A stretch of 63,279 nucleotides of DNA from Streptomyces sp. SID8352 (GCF_009862265.1 NZ_WWGX01000111.1:180-63458), one strand, 5' to 3'. Shown: positions 43,630-52,181, numbered from the stretch's first letter. Program-made: numbers and translations. Notes: generated by a model from the letters alone, not told the origin.

Positions 43630-45087
43630 ATGATGGATGTGAGTGACGCCAAGGGCGCCGTGACCGGCGACGACTTCCGGGCGAGTCTCGACGACGGCCG
43701 CGAGGTGTGGCTGGGCGGGGAACGGGTCCGCGACGTCGCCGCCCACCCCGAACTGCGCGGCGCGGTCGACCGGATCGCCCATCTGCTGGACCTGCGCCGG
43801 TCGGACCCGGCCGCCCGCGAGGTGGCGCTGACCACCTCGGAGGAGACCGGCAACCTCGTCAGCCGCTCCTACAGCCTCCCGACCACCCCGGAGGACCTGC
43901 GGGCCAAGTTCGCCGCCTCCCGGTGGTGGATGGCCGAGAGCCTGGGCCAGCACGGCCGCGCCCCCGACTTCATGGCCAACGTCGTCGTCGGCCTGCGCGA
44001 CTACCACGCCGAACTGGAGACGAACCGCCCCGGCTTCGGCGCCAACGCGATCGCCTACCACCGCTACGCCACCGAGCACGACCTCGTGCTCACCCACGCC
44101 CTCGGCGACCCCCAGATCGACCGCAGCGCCAGCCCCCTGGACGACCCCGACCTCGCCCTGCGGGTGATCGAGGAGAACGACCGGGGCGTCGTCATCCGCG
44201 GCGCGAAGCAACTGGCCACTCTGGCGCCCTTCGCCCACGAGGTGCTGGTCTACCTCAACGGCGTCTCCGCTCAGCGCGGCGCCGAGGACTTCGTCATCTG
44301 GTTCGCGCTGCCGATGAACACCCCCGGGCTGAAGACCCTGTGCCGCGAACCCCTCGGCAGCTCCGGAGCCGGACACGCGCACCCGCTCGCGCGCGGCTAC
44401 GACGAGCAGGACGCCATGCTCTTCTTCGACGACGTCGAGATCCCCTGGGAGCGGGTGTTCCTGCTCGGCGACGGCCTGCTGGCGCTGAAGGGCCTGTCGC
44501 GGATCAACGCCTGGTCGATGCAGAGCACCCACATCCGCTTCCACGAGCGGCTGCGCACCTTCGTCTCGGTGGCGGCCATGCTGGCCGACAGCATCGGGGT
44601 CGACGGCTTCCGCGGCATCCAGGAGGACCTGGGCGAACTCGTGTCCTACGCGGAGACGCTGCGGCTCGGCATCGCGGGCGCCGAGGCGACGGCGGTGCGC
44701 ACCCCGACCGGTCTGCTCGCGCCCGCGCCCTCCTACGGCCTCGGCTTCTGGTCCGCGGAGGTGTCGGCGCGGGTCGTCGCCATCGTCCGCCGCATCGGGG
44801 CGTCCGGGCTCATCATGCAGCCCTCCGAGGCCGACCTGGCCAGCCCCGAGCTGCGTCCCTTCATCGACCGGTACATGCACGGCCGCGGCATGGCCGCCGA
44901 CCAGAAGGCGCGCCTGTTCCGGCTCGCTTGGGAACTGGTCGGCGACGGGTTCGGGGCGCGCCAGGAGCTGTACGAGTACCTGCACCGCGGCGACCCCGGC
45001 GCGGGCCGCGCCCGGCTGCTGCGCGGCTACGACCGCTCCGAGACCGACGCCCGCATCCGCCGGGTGATCGCCTCCCCGCTCGGCTGA
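43630..45087 (+). CDS. HpaB-type flavin-dependent aromatic monooxygenase (oxygenase component)
   Basis: A 485-residue member of the 4-hydroxyphenylacetate 3-hydroxylase family (ATG 43630 behind gaggga; a second ATG follows directly). Family features are GANAIAYHRYATEHDLVLTH, ALGDPQIDRSASP, the flavin-site VIRGAKQLATLAPFAHEVLV, DAMLFFDDVEIPWERVFLLG and SRINAWSMQST. It uses reduced FAD supplied by a separate reductase (probably the gene at 49184, same operon) to ortho-hydroxylate a phenol. Placed first in a ring-cleavage operon, it should create the vicinal diol or triol cut by the LigB-type dioxygenase. A 485-residue length is normal. Confidence 0.9.
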   Translation: MMDVSDAKGAVTGDDFRASLDDGREVWLGGERVRDVAAHPELRGAVDRIAHLLDLRRSDPAAREVALTTSEETGNLVSRSYSLPTTPEDLRAKFAASRWWMAESLGQHGRAPDFMANVVVGLRDYHAELETNRPGFGANAIAYHRYATEHDLVLTHALGDPQIDRSASPLDDPDLALRVIEENDRGVVIRGAKQLATLAPFAHEVLVYLNGVSAQRGAEDFVIWFALPMNTPGLKTLCREPLGSSGAGHAHPLARGYDEQDAMLFFDDVEIPWERVFLLGDGLLALKGLSRINAWSMQSTHIRFHERLRTFVSVAAMLADSIGVDGFRGIQEDLGELVSYAETLRLGIAGAEATAVRTPTGLLAPAPSYGLGFWSAEVSARVVAIVRRIGASGLIMQPSEADLASPELRPFIDRYMHGRGMAADQKARLFRLAWELVGDGFGARQELYEYLHRGDPGAGRARLLRGYDRSETDARIRRVIASPLG

Positions 45088-45119
45088 CCCCCCGACCACC
45101 CAGAAGAGGACCATCACCC

Positions 45120-46154
45120 ATGATCATCGACGTCCACGGACACCTCAGCGCGCCCGCCGAACTGTACGCCTGGAAGTCGGGACTCCTGTCCCACCGGGGG
45201 GCTCATGGCCGGGGCGCCCCGCGCATCAGCGACGACCAGCTCCGTGCCGCGCACACCGAACCCCACCCCAGCTTCGGCAACGTCTCGCACCTGGACCACA
45301 TCGACGGCGCCGGGGTCGACGTCCAGCTCATCTCGCCGCGGCCCTACCAGATGATGCACAGCGAACAGGGCAAGCTGGTGCAGTGGTTCACCGAGGAGAC
45401 CAACGACCTCATCCACCGTTCCACCCAGCTCTTCCCCGGCCGGTTCCTCGGTGTGGCCGGGCTGCCGCAGAGCCCGGAGCTCGAACCGGCCCGCTGGGTC
45501 GGCGAACTCCGGCGCACCGTGACCGAACTCGGCTTCGTCGGCGCCCTGCTCAATCCGGACCCGTTCGAGGGCACGGCCACCCCGCCCGCGCTCGGCGACC
45601 GCTACTGGTACCCCCTCTACGAGGCGCTGTGCGAACTCGACGTCCCGGCGCTCATCCACGCCGCCGGATGCCGGCCCCCGGCGCGCGAGCCGTACAGCCT
45701 CCACTTCATCCAGGAGGAGACGGTCGCCATCTGGAGCCTGCTCAACTCCTCGGTGCTCCAGGACTTCCCGGAGCTGCGGATCGTGGTCTCCCACGGCGGC
45801 GGCGCGATCCCCTACCAGGTGGGCCGCTTCCTGCCGTCCGGTGTGCGCTCCGGGGCGACGCCCTACCTGGACAAGCTCCGCAGGCTGTACTTCGACACCT
45901 GCCTGTACACCCGGGACGCGATCGAACTGCTGATCCGCACCGTCGGTGTCGACCGCTGCCTCTTCGGCACCGAGAAGCCCGGCACCGGCTCCCAGATCAA
46001 CCCGGACAACGGCCGCTGGTTCGACGACATCCACCTGCTGGTCGACGAGATCGACTGGCTCACCGACGCCGACCGCACCGCCCTGTTCGAGGGCAACGCC
46101 CGCGCGGTGTTCCCCATCGGCGCCGGCGCCGGCGCCCCGGCCCGGACCGCGTGA
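45120..46154 (+). CDS. ligJ: LigJ-type 4-oxalomesaconate hydratase (amidohydrolase-2 family)
   Basis: A 344-residue protein that aligns by eye with Sphingobium LigJ over its whole length: MIIDVHGHLSAPAELYAWKS, RISDDQLRAAH, QLISPRPYQMMHSEQGK, GFVGALLNPDPFEG, LGDRYWYPLYEALCELDVPA, VSHGGGAIPYQVGRF, YFDTCLYTRDAIELLI, DNGRWFDDIHLLVDEIDWL and GNARAVFPI. The HxH metal site is intact. LigJ adds water to 4-oxalomesaconate, an intermediate of protocatechuate 4,5-cleavage and gallate degradation, giving 4-carboxy-4-hydroxy-2-oxoadipate (CHA), the aldolase substrate. ACMSD is a related fold, but the sequence here is much closer to LigJ. Confidence 0.87.
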   Translation: MIIDVHGHLSAPAELYAWKSGLLSHRGAHGRGAPRISDDQLRAAHTEPHPSFGNVSHLDHIDGAGVDVQLISPRPYQMMHSEQGKLVQWFTEETNDLIHRSTQLFPGRFLGVAGLPQSPELEPARWVGELRRTVTELGFVGALLNPDPFEGTATPPALGDRYWYPLYEALCELDVPALIHAAGCRPPAREPYSLHFIQEETVAIWSLLNSSVLQDFPELRIVVSHGGGAIPYQVGRFLPSGVRSGATPYLDKLRRLYFDTCLYTRDAIELLIRTVGVDRCLFGTEKPGTGSQINPDNGRWFDDIHLLVDEIDWLTDADRTALFEGNARAVFPIGAGAGAPARTA

Positions 46155-46164
46155 GGGCCGCGCC

Positions 46165-47184
46165 ATGGCGACCGTGGTCACCGGGATCGGCTGTTCGCAC
46201 GGCCCCCAGCTCAAGACACCGCCGTCCGGATGGGCCGAGCGCGGCTTGGCCGACCGGCGCAACCCCGCCCTCGAATTCCGGGGCCGCGCCCATGACTTCG
46301 CGTCCCTGAGGGCGGTGCGCGAGGACTTCTCGGAGCACTGCACGCCCGAGGCGATGCAGGCCAACTGGGACGCCTCGCAGGCCGCGATGGACCGGCTCGG
46401 CCGGCACGTGGCCGACGCCGACGTCGACGTGCTGCTGATCGTCAGCAGCGACCACAAGGAGGTCTACGGCGACGAACTGCTGCCCGCCTTCGCGGTCTAC
46501 TGGGGCGACGACGTCGCCCATGTGCCCTTCACCGAGGAGCAGCTCGCCGCCATGGCACCGGGCCTGGCCGAGGCCGCGCTCGGCGACGTGCCCGCGGAGA
46601 CCGTCGTGCGGGCGTGCCACCCCGGCCTCGCCCGGCACCTCATCGAACGCGGCGGTGAGCAGGGCTTCGACGTGGCCGCGTCACGGACGCTGCCGCCGGG
46701 CCGGTACGCCAACCACGGCATCCCGCACGGATGGGGCTTCATCTACCAGCGGATCCTCGGCGAGACCTGTCCGATCCCGTTCGTCCCGGTCTTCGTCAAC
46801 ACCTTCTACGAGCCCAATCCGCCCTCGGCCGCCCGCAGTTACGAGTTCGGCCGGGCACTCGGCCGAGCGGTGGCGGACTTCCCCGAGGACCTGCGGGTCG
46901 GAGTCGTCGCTTCGGGCGGGCTGTCGCACTTCGTGGTGGACGAGGAACTCGACCGCGACTTCCTCACCGCCCTGCGGGCCGGCGACGAGCGGTACCTCAC
47001 CTCGCTCGACCCGGCCCTGATGCGCTCGGGCACCTCCGAACTGCGCAACTGGATCACGGTGGCCGGCATCGCCGCCGAGACCGGGCTGAGCGTCACCTCC
47101 ACCGACTACCGCCCCTGCTACCGCACCGAGGCCGGCACCGGAAACGCCATGGGCTTCGTGACCTGGAGCCGCGCCGATGACTGA
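46165..47184 (+). CDS. LigB-type class III extradiol dioxygenase
   Basis: A 339-residue protein of the LigB superfamily. Predicted iron ligands are His in GIGCSHGPQLKTPP, His in LIVSSDHKEVYGDELL and Glu in GTSELRNWITVAGIA; the acid/base His is in VASGGLSHFVVDEELD. Other family marks are PVFVNTFYEPNPPSAARSYE. It cleaves a catechol, protocatechuate or gallate-like ring next to the diol. No LigA-type alpha subunit is present; the C-terminal half is shorter than in GalA/DesB fusions, so it may act alone like single-chain enzymes. Eight-base overlap with the following gene. Confidence 0.88.
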   Translation: MATVVTGIGCSHGPQLKTPPSGWAERGLADRRNPALEFRGRAHDFASLRAVREDFSEHCTPEAMQANWDASQAAMDRLGRHVADADVDVLLIVSSDHKEVYGDELLPAFAVYWGDDVAHVPFTEEQLAAMAPGLAEAALGDVPAETVVRACHPGLARHLIERGGEQGFDVAASRTLPPGRYANHGIPHGWGFIYQRILGETCPIPFVPVFVNTFYEPNPPSAARSYEFGRALGRAVADFPEDLRVGVVASGGLSHFVVDEELDRDFLTALRAGDERYLTSLDPALMRSGTSELRNWITVAGIAAETGLSVTSTDYRPCYRTEAGTGNAMGFVTWSRADD

Positions 47185-47872
47185 TCCGCTCGACACCGCC
47201 CCCCTCCCGCCCGACGCGGTCGCGCGGCTGCGCGCCCTGGACGTGTGCGCCGTCTCCGACGCCCTCGACACCCTGGGCCTGCCCGGCGCCACCACCGGCC
47301 TCGCCCCGATGTGGCCGTCCTCCGGCACCGTCGCCGGACGGGTCCGCACCGTCCGGGCCGCCCCCAGGACGTCGGACGGACCCGCCACCCACATCGCCAG
47401 CCCCGCCGTCGCCGCGGCCCGCCCCGACGACGTCATCGTGATCGACAACCACGGGCGCACCGACGTCTCCTGCTGGGGCGGACTGCTCGCCGAGGCCGCC
47501 GTGGCCGCCGGGATCGCGGGGGTCGTCGTCGACGGCGCCTGCCGCGACGTGCCCGAATGCGCGGACCTCGGACTGCCGCTGTTCGCCGGGGCGGCCGTCC
47601 CGGTCAGCGCCCGGGGCCGGATCGTCCAGGAGGACATGGACGTGCCCGTCCGGATCCGCGGCGTCCGGGTCTCCGCCGGAGACCTCGTGGCCGCCGACCG
47701 CAACGGTGTGGTCTTCGTCCCCGCCGCGCACGCCGGACGCGTGATCGCCCTCGCCGAACGCATCGCCGCCCGGGAGGCCGCGATGTCCGGGGCGGTGCGC
47801 GCGGGCCGCTCGATCGTGGACGTCATGCACGACTCCCAGTTCCCCACCGTCACCGCAGAGGAGATCCCGTGA
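47177..47872 (+). CDS. RraA-fold HMG/CHA aldolase, first of three
   Basis: A 231-residue RraA-family protein: LDVCAVSDALDTLGLPGATT, DDVIVIDNHGRTDVSCWGGL, LAEAAVAAGIAGVVVDGACR followed by Asp, and VSAGDLVAADRNGVVFVP. The Arg-Asp pair of the GxVVDGxxRD motif, which binds pyruvate enolate and metal in 4-hydroxy-4-methyl-2-oxoglutarate/CHA aldolase, is present. Expected reaction: CHA to pyruvate and oxaloacetate, or oxaloacetate decarboxylation. The two RraA-like genes that follow are in tight overlap. Confidence 0.9.
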   Translation: MTDPLDTAPLPPDAVARLRALDVCAVSDALDTLGLPGATTGLAPMWPSSGTVAGRVRTVRAAPRTSDGPATHIASPAVAAARPDDVIVIDNHGRTDVSCWGGLLAEAAVAAGIAGVVVDGACRDVPECADLGLPLFAGAAVPVSARGRIVQEDMDVPVRIRGVRVSAGDLVAADRNGVVFVPAAHAGRVIALAERIAAREAAMSGAVRAGRSIVDVMHDSQFPTVTAEEIP

Positions 47873-48564
47873 CCGGGACCGGCAGCCGCACCGACGCGGC
47901 ACCCGACAACGACACCGCCGTCGAACCGCGGCTCGCCCACCTGTCGACCGCGACCCTCTCCGACGCGCTGGACCGGCTCGGACTGCCCGGCGGCCTCCAC
48001 GGGCTCGCCCCGCTCGGACCGGGGCAGCGCATGGTCGGACGCGCCTTCACCGTGCGCTACCGGCCGGCGGGGGACCCGCCCGGGACCGTCGGGGACTACC
48101 TCGACGACGTGCCGCCCGGCTCCGTCGTCGTCCTGGACAACCAGGGCCGCACCGACTGCACGGTGTGGGGCGACATCCTCACGGCCGTCGCCCACGCGAA
48201 GGGCGTGGCGGGCACCGTCGTCGACGGCGTCTGCCGCGACGTGCACCGCGCGCTCGGCCTCGGCTACCCGGTCTACAGCCGCGGGCGGTACATGCGCACC
48301 GGCAAGGACCGGGTCGAGGTCGCCGGGACCGGTGACCCGGTGGCCGTCGGCGGGGTGCAGGTCCGCCCCGGCGATCTGCTGGTCGGCGACCAGGACGGCG
48401 TCGTCGTGATCCCCGCGGCCGCCCTCGACCGCGTCCTCGGTGTCGCGGTCGAGATCCACGAGCGGGAGGAGAGCACCCTCGCCGGCGCGCTCGCCGGCGC
48501 CACCATCGCCGAGGCGCGGGCCGCCCACGGCTACCACGAACTGCAGCGACGAGGAACCCGATGA
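47869..48564 (+). CDS. RraA-fold HMG/CHA aldolase, second of three
   Basis: A 231-residue paralogue beginning with a GTG that overlaps the first by four bases. Motifs: LSTATLSDALDRLGLPGGLH, GSVVVLDNQGRTDCTVWGDI, KGVAGTVVDGVCRDVHRALG, VRPGDLLVGDQDGVVVIPAA. The pyruvate-binding Arg-Asp is conserved. It is clearly diverged from the first copy, and the loop after VYSRGRYMRTGKDRVEV differs, so the three are not a recent duplication. It may have a different acyl preference or form a mixed trimer/hexamer. Confidence 0.9.
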   Translation: MTGTGSRTDAAPDNDTAVEPRLAHLSTATLSDALDRLGLPGGLHGLAPLGPGQRMVGRAFTVRYRPAGDPPGTVGDYLDDVPPGSVVVLDNQGRTDCTVWGDILTAVAHAKGVAGTVVDGVCRDVHRALGLGYPVYSRGRYMRTGKDRVEVAGTGDPVAVGGVQVRPGDLLVGDQDGVVVIPAAALDRVLGVAVEIHEREESTLAGALAGATIAEARAAHGYHELQRRGTR

Positions 48565-49187
48565 CCGTCACCCCCTTCACCCACGACGAGGCGGAACTGC
48601 TGGAACTGGGGACGGCCACCCTGTTCGAGGCCGCCCGCTCCGACTGCGACCTCGACCCCGGGCTGCGGCCCGCCTGGCCCGGCGCCCGCCTGTGCGGGAC
48701 CGCCCTGCCCGTGCTCGCCGCCGCCGCCGACAACCTGCCGCTGCACTGGGCGCTGGAGGCGGCCGTGCCGGGGGACGTGCTGGTCGTCGACGCCGGGGGA
48801 TCGCGCTGCGGCTACTGGGGCGAGGTGCTGTCCGTCGCCGCCCTGGCCCGGGGGGTGCGCGGACTCGTCATCGACGGCGGAGTGCGCGACACCGCCCAGC
48901 TGGAGCGGCTCGGCTTCCCGGCGTTCTCGTCCTCGATCGCGATCCGCGGCACCGGCAAGGAGTGGCGCGGCACCGTCGGCGCGCCGGTCACGCTGCGCGG
49001 ACGCACCGTGCGCCGCGGCGACCTCGTCGTCGCCGACCAGGACGGCATCGTCGTGCTCCCGGCGGAGCGCGTGGACGAGGTCGTCACGGCGGCCCGCGCG
49101 CGGGTCGAGAAGGAGGACGCCTACATGGACAGACTGCGTTCGGGTGAACTGACGCTCGACATCTACGCGTTCCGGGAGACGCCATGA
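48561..49187 (+). CDS. RraA-fold protein, third of three, shortened
   Basis: A 208-residue paralogue overlapping the second by four bases (ATGA). The core is intact: GDVLVVDAGGSRCGYWGEVL, ARGVRGLVIDGGVRDTAQLE, VRRGDLVVADQDGIVVLPAE. The catalytic Arg-Asp is present, but the N-terminal region (HDEAELLELGTATLFEAARS) lacks the usual T-x-x-SDAL motif of the family. An aldolase with altered pocket or a structural/regulatory subunit are the options. Confidence 0.88.
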   Translation: MTVTPFTHDEAELLELGTATLFEAARSDCDLDPGLRPAWPGARLCGTALPVLAAAADNLPLHWALEAAVPGDVLVVDAGGSRCGYWGEVLSVAALARGVRGLVIDGGVRDTAQLERLGFPAFSSSIAIRGTGKEWRGTVGAPVTLRGRTVRRGDLVVADQDGIVVLPAERVDEVVTAARARVEKEDAYMDRLRSGELTLDIYAFRETP

Positions 49188-50143
49188 CCACCACCGACCC
49201 GCGGACCGGGTTCAAGAAGGCCGCCGGCCACTTCGCCTCGGGCGTCACGATCGTCACGACCCGCAACGGCGACCACGTCTACGGCATCACCTGCTCGTCC
49301 TTCGTCTCGCTGTCCCTCAACCCGCTCCTGGTGACCGTCTCGGTCAACTCCAGCAGCCCCTTCCTCGCGGAGGTCCGGGAATCGGGCCGGCTCGCCGTGA
49401 GCGTGCTGGCCGACCACCAGCAGGACGTGTCGCGGTACTTCTCGACCCGCGGCCGGGGCCGGGCCGAGGGGGACTTCCCCGGCCTGGCGACCGAGTCCAT
49501 GACCACCGGCGCGCCGATCGTGAGCGACAGCCTGAGCTGGTTCGACGCGAAGCTGCACGCGATGCTGCCCGGCGGCGACCACGAGATCCTGATCGGGGAG
49601 GTCGTCGCGGCGGGCGGCCGGGACGGGGCACCGCTGCTGTACTGGGCCGGGGACTACCGCACGCTGGACGTGGCCGCGCCGGCCGACCGCGTCGAGCGGT
49701 ACGCGGACGCCATGGCGGTCCAGCTCCATCTGGTCGGCCTGGACAGCACCCGGCTCCTCGACGCGCAGCTCGCCGTCGAACCCGCCGCGGGCGCGCTGGC
49801 CGCCCGGGTCCGCTCGGACGCCGGACTGTCCGCGCTGCGCGGCTCACTGGCGGAGTCGCGCACCCTCACGGACTCCCCGGAGGCGTTCACCGACTCGGCG
49901 CTGCGGTTCCACAACGCGCTGGGGACGGCGTCGGAGAACCCCGCGCTGGCCGCGTCGGTCCAGGCGCTCGGGCACTCCCGGCGGGCCCACTACGCGAGCG
50001 GCACCACCAGGGAGACCATGGTCCGCACCATCGAGGCGCACGAGGAGATCTACCGCGCCATCGAGGCGGGGGAGGAGGAGCGCGCGCGGGGCCTGGTCAC
50101 GGACCACCTCACCACGGTGGGCGCGCGCCTCTGCCACCACTGA
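49184..50143 (+). CDS. Flavin reductase (HpaC-like) fused to a C-terminal FCD ligand-binding domain
   Basis: A 319-residue two-domain protein. Residues 1-165 are a DIM6/NTAB flavin reductase: GHFASGVTIVTTRNGDHVYG, SSFVSLSLNPLLVTVSVNSS, SPFLAEVRESGRLAVSVL, and LIGEVVAAGGRDGAPLLYWAG with the final YRTL. Residues 175-319 form an all-helical domain with the FadR C-terminal (FCD) pattern: DSPEAFTDSALRFHNALGTA, SENPALAASVQALG, TIEAHEEIYRAIEAGEEERA, RGLVTDHL. The Asp and three His that bind metal in FCD domains are all present, but there is no HTH. It should supply reduced flavin to the HpaB-type enzyme at 43630, with the FCD domain sensing the aromatic substrate. Last gene of the operon. Confidence 0.85.
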   Translation: MTTTDPRTGFKKAAGHFASGVTIVTTRNGDHVYGITCSSFVSLSLNPLLVTVSVNSSSPFLAEVRESGRLAVSVLADHQQDVSRYFSTRGRGRAEGDFPGLATESMTTGAPIVSDSLSWFDAKLHAMLPGGDHEILIGEVVAAGGRDGAPLLYWAGDYRTLDVAAPADRVERYADAMAVQLHLVGLDSTRLLDAQLAVEPAAGALAARVRSDAGLSALRGSLAESRTLTDSPEAFTDSALRFHNALGTASENPALAASVQALGHSRRAHYASGTTRETMVRTIEAHEEIYRAIEAGEEERARGLVTDHLTTVGARLCHH

Positions 50144-50316
50144 GGGCCGGACTGCGGTCCCGCGAGGACGGCCGCCGTCGCACGTGACCCGGCGGCCGTC
50201 GGTGACCCGGCGGGCACCGGCGGCCCCGGCGCCCCGGCGCCGGCGCTGTCGGACGGCCGACTGCCCCGAGTCCGGACGGCCGGACCGGGACCTGCGGCAC
50301 GGTTCCCCGGCAGTGT

Positions 50317-50369
50317 GCCGCACCGCCCTGGGCACGCCTCACCCAGGGGCGCGCCCAGGGCGGTGCGGC
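50317..50369. terminator. Long hairpin downstream of the ring-cleavage operon
   Basis: Perfect 17-bp arms (50317-50333 and 50353-50369) enclose a 19-base loop. First of three strong hairpins in the 706-bp gene-free stretch 50144-50849 between the convergent ring-cleavage operon and the pucR-type gene. Confidence 0.6.
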
Positions 50370-50484
50370 GTCATGAACCGGGGATGCGGGGGGAGGGCCC
50401 CGCGATGCGGGGCGCGCCCCGTACCGACCGGGCACCCACAGGGGGGGAGCGGGCGTTCGGAGGATCGGGCGACACGGCTCCCAC

Positions 50485-50528
50485 GGGCGGGCCGGTCGGC
50501 GGAAAGAAATCCGCCGACCGGCCCGCCC
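50485..50528. terminator. Very strong bidirectional terminator hairpin
   Basis: Perfect 19-bp arms (50485-50503 and 50510-50528) around the loop aagaaa, followed by a pyrimidine-rich run. The symmetric stem can stop transcription from both sides. It is the strongest hairpin I found in the window. Confidence 0.8.
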
Positions 50529-50723
50529 CTGTTTCCCCCTCCCTCCGCGTCCTTGCTCCCCTCGGCCTCCTCCGCGTCCTCCGTTCCCTCCCGTCCTCCG
50601 ACGCCTTCCGTCCTCCCGCCCGGGCGCGTGCCGATGCCGCCGGAACGCGGCGGTGCCCACACCAGGACGGGCAACGGGCGCTCCGCCCGGTCGGAGCCGC
50701 CGCCGGGCACCGGCCCCGTGACC

Positions 50724-50752
50724 CGGTCGGAGCCGCCGCCCGGCTCCGACCG
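50724..50752. terminator. Third hairpin, next to the end of the PucR gene
   Basis: Perfect 11-bp arms (50724-50734 and 50742-50752) with a 7-base loop. The left arm plus loop is also duplicated about 36 bp upstream (cggtcggagccgccgcc). It lies about 100 bp past the stop of the minus-strand regulator and probably terminates it. Confidence 0.6.
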
Positions 50753-50849
50753 CGCCCACCGGCGATCGCCGCCCCGGCCGGGGACGCGCACGTGCCGAAG
50801 AGGACGCCCGGCCCCGTGACGGTGCCGGGCGCCCTCCGCGGGCGTGGCG

Positions 50850-52034
50850 TCAGCGGGCGCCCCGCAGTCCCGCCAGGGTCGCGACGCGCAGCGCCGTGTG
50901 CAGCTCCCGGCGTACGCTGCCGCTTCCCAGGTCGATGTCGACGATCTCGCGGACGCGGTCCAGCCGGTAGTACAGCGTGCTCCGGTGGATCACGAGGTCC
51001 CGGGCGGTCGCCTGCGCGTCACAGGCGTTGTCGAGGTAGCTCTCCAGCGTGGCGACGAGATCGGGCCCCCCGTCGACGGCCAGCAGCTTCTGCAGCGGGG
51101 GCGGCAGGTCCCGGCGCGTCAGGGAGTCGAGGGGGAGCTGGACCAGCAGCCGGTCGAGCCCGAGGTCCGACCATTTCGCGACCGGGCCGTAGGTCGGCTT
51201 GTCCAGCCAGGCCGCCCGGGCCGCCACCAGGGCCTCCCGGTAGGACCCGACCACGTCGACGAGATCCTCCCGGGGGTCGCCGACACCGGCGCGCAGCCGG
51301 GCGAACTCCTCCCCGCCCAGGTGCTCGGCGATGCGCTCCTGGTTGACCCGGCGCGGCGTGATCGCGACGGCGTGCGTGGCCAGAACCGTCCCCGCGACCC
51401 TGGACGGCGACTTGCGCAGCAGCTCGGCCATGCAGTCGTCGAGGGCCAGCCGGTCCTCGATGGACGGCTCCCCGTCCGGTGGGCCGACGGTGAGGACGAG
51501 GACCGTGAAGGTCCTCGACGCGCCGATCATGCGCGTGCCGCGGAGCACGTTCGCCGCCTCGGTACGCGCGTCGGCGTCGCCGGACAGGACACGTGTCAGT
51601 TGCTCGTTGACGCGCACCAGATCGCGCTTGCGGCCCAGCTCGCGCTCGTACAGCAGCTCCTTGAGGTCGTCGGCGGCCACGTCGAGCGCGTCGCGGGACC
51701 ATGCCGCCGCCTCGTCGGGCGTGCCGGTGTGGATGTAGGCGATGTACCCGACGAGGCGGTCGCCGCGCCGCACCGGGAAGATCACCCGGGCCGGCGCGCC
51801 GGTCTTCTCGTCGGGCGGGATCACCACGGTGCCGTGGGCGCGGTGCGCGCCCGCGCGATGGATCATCTCGCGCGCCCGCGCGCTGCCGCGGCGGCTGAGA
51901 ATCACCGTCCGGCGCACGTCGTCGACGTCGTCGTCATGGGCGCTGAACGCCACGAGGTTCAGCTCGGCGTCGTACAGCACGAGCGAACGGTCGAGCTGTT
52001 CGGCCAGGTTCTGGACTACATCATCAAGGTTCAA
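50850..52034 (-). CDS. PucR/CdaR-family transcriptional regulator
   Basis: A 394-residue regulator from TTG 52032-52034 (LNLDDVVQNLAEQLDRSL); a GTG at 52077-52079 would add 15 unconvincing residues and swallow a palindrome. The N-terminal GAF-like sensor contains LVLYDAELNLVAFSAHDDDV and VIFPVRRGDRLVGYIAYIHT. The C-terminal PucR helix-turn-helix is LESYLDNACDAQATARDLVI followed by HRSTLYYRLDRVREIVDIDL. It diverges from the aldehyde dehydrogenase/P450 operon and is the obvious candidate activator for it and perhaps for the ring-cleavage operon. The inducer is probably an aromatic acid or aldehyde. Confidence 0.88.
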   Translation of the reverse strand: MNLDDVVQNLAEQLDRSLVLYDAELNLVAFSAHDDDVDDVRRTVILSRRGSARAREMIHRAGAHRAHGTVVIPPDEKTGAPARVIFPVRRGDRLVGYIAYIHTGTPDEAAAWSRDALDVAADDLKELLYERELGRKRDLVRVNEQLTRVLSGDADARTEAANVLRGTRMIGASRTFTVLVLTVGPPDGEPSIEDRLALDDCMAELLRKSPSRVAGTVLATHAVAITPRRVNQERIAEHLGGEEFARLRAGVGDPREDLVDVVGSYREALVAARAAWLDKPTYGPVAKWSDLGLDRLLVQLPLDSLTRRDLPPPLQKLLAVDGGPDLVATLESYLDNACDAQATARDLVIHRSTLYYRLDRVREIVDIDLGSGSVRRELHTALRVATLAGLRGAR

Positions 52035-52049
52035 CCGTCTACCGCCAAT

Positions 52050-52064
52050 CCGACACGGTGTCGG
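52050..52064. promoter_or_regulatory. Perfect palindrome at the pucR start, candidate operator
   Basis: ccgacac-g-gtgtcgg is a perfect 7-1-7 palindrome. It is 16 bp upstream of the preferred TTG start of the PucR-type regulator and about 120 bp upstream of the divergent aldehyde dehydrogenase start. It fits a dimer binding site for autoregulation or control of the divergent operon. Confidence 0.5.
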
Positions 52065-52181
52065 AAATCCTGGGCGCACATTAGTACACCGGAGTGAGCC
52101 TTATCACGGTTGTCCCACATACCTTTTCGGCCAAGGCGTCCGGCGAGGACGGTGCGACGCCCGTCGAAAGGGAGACCCCAC

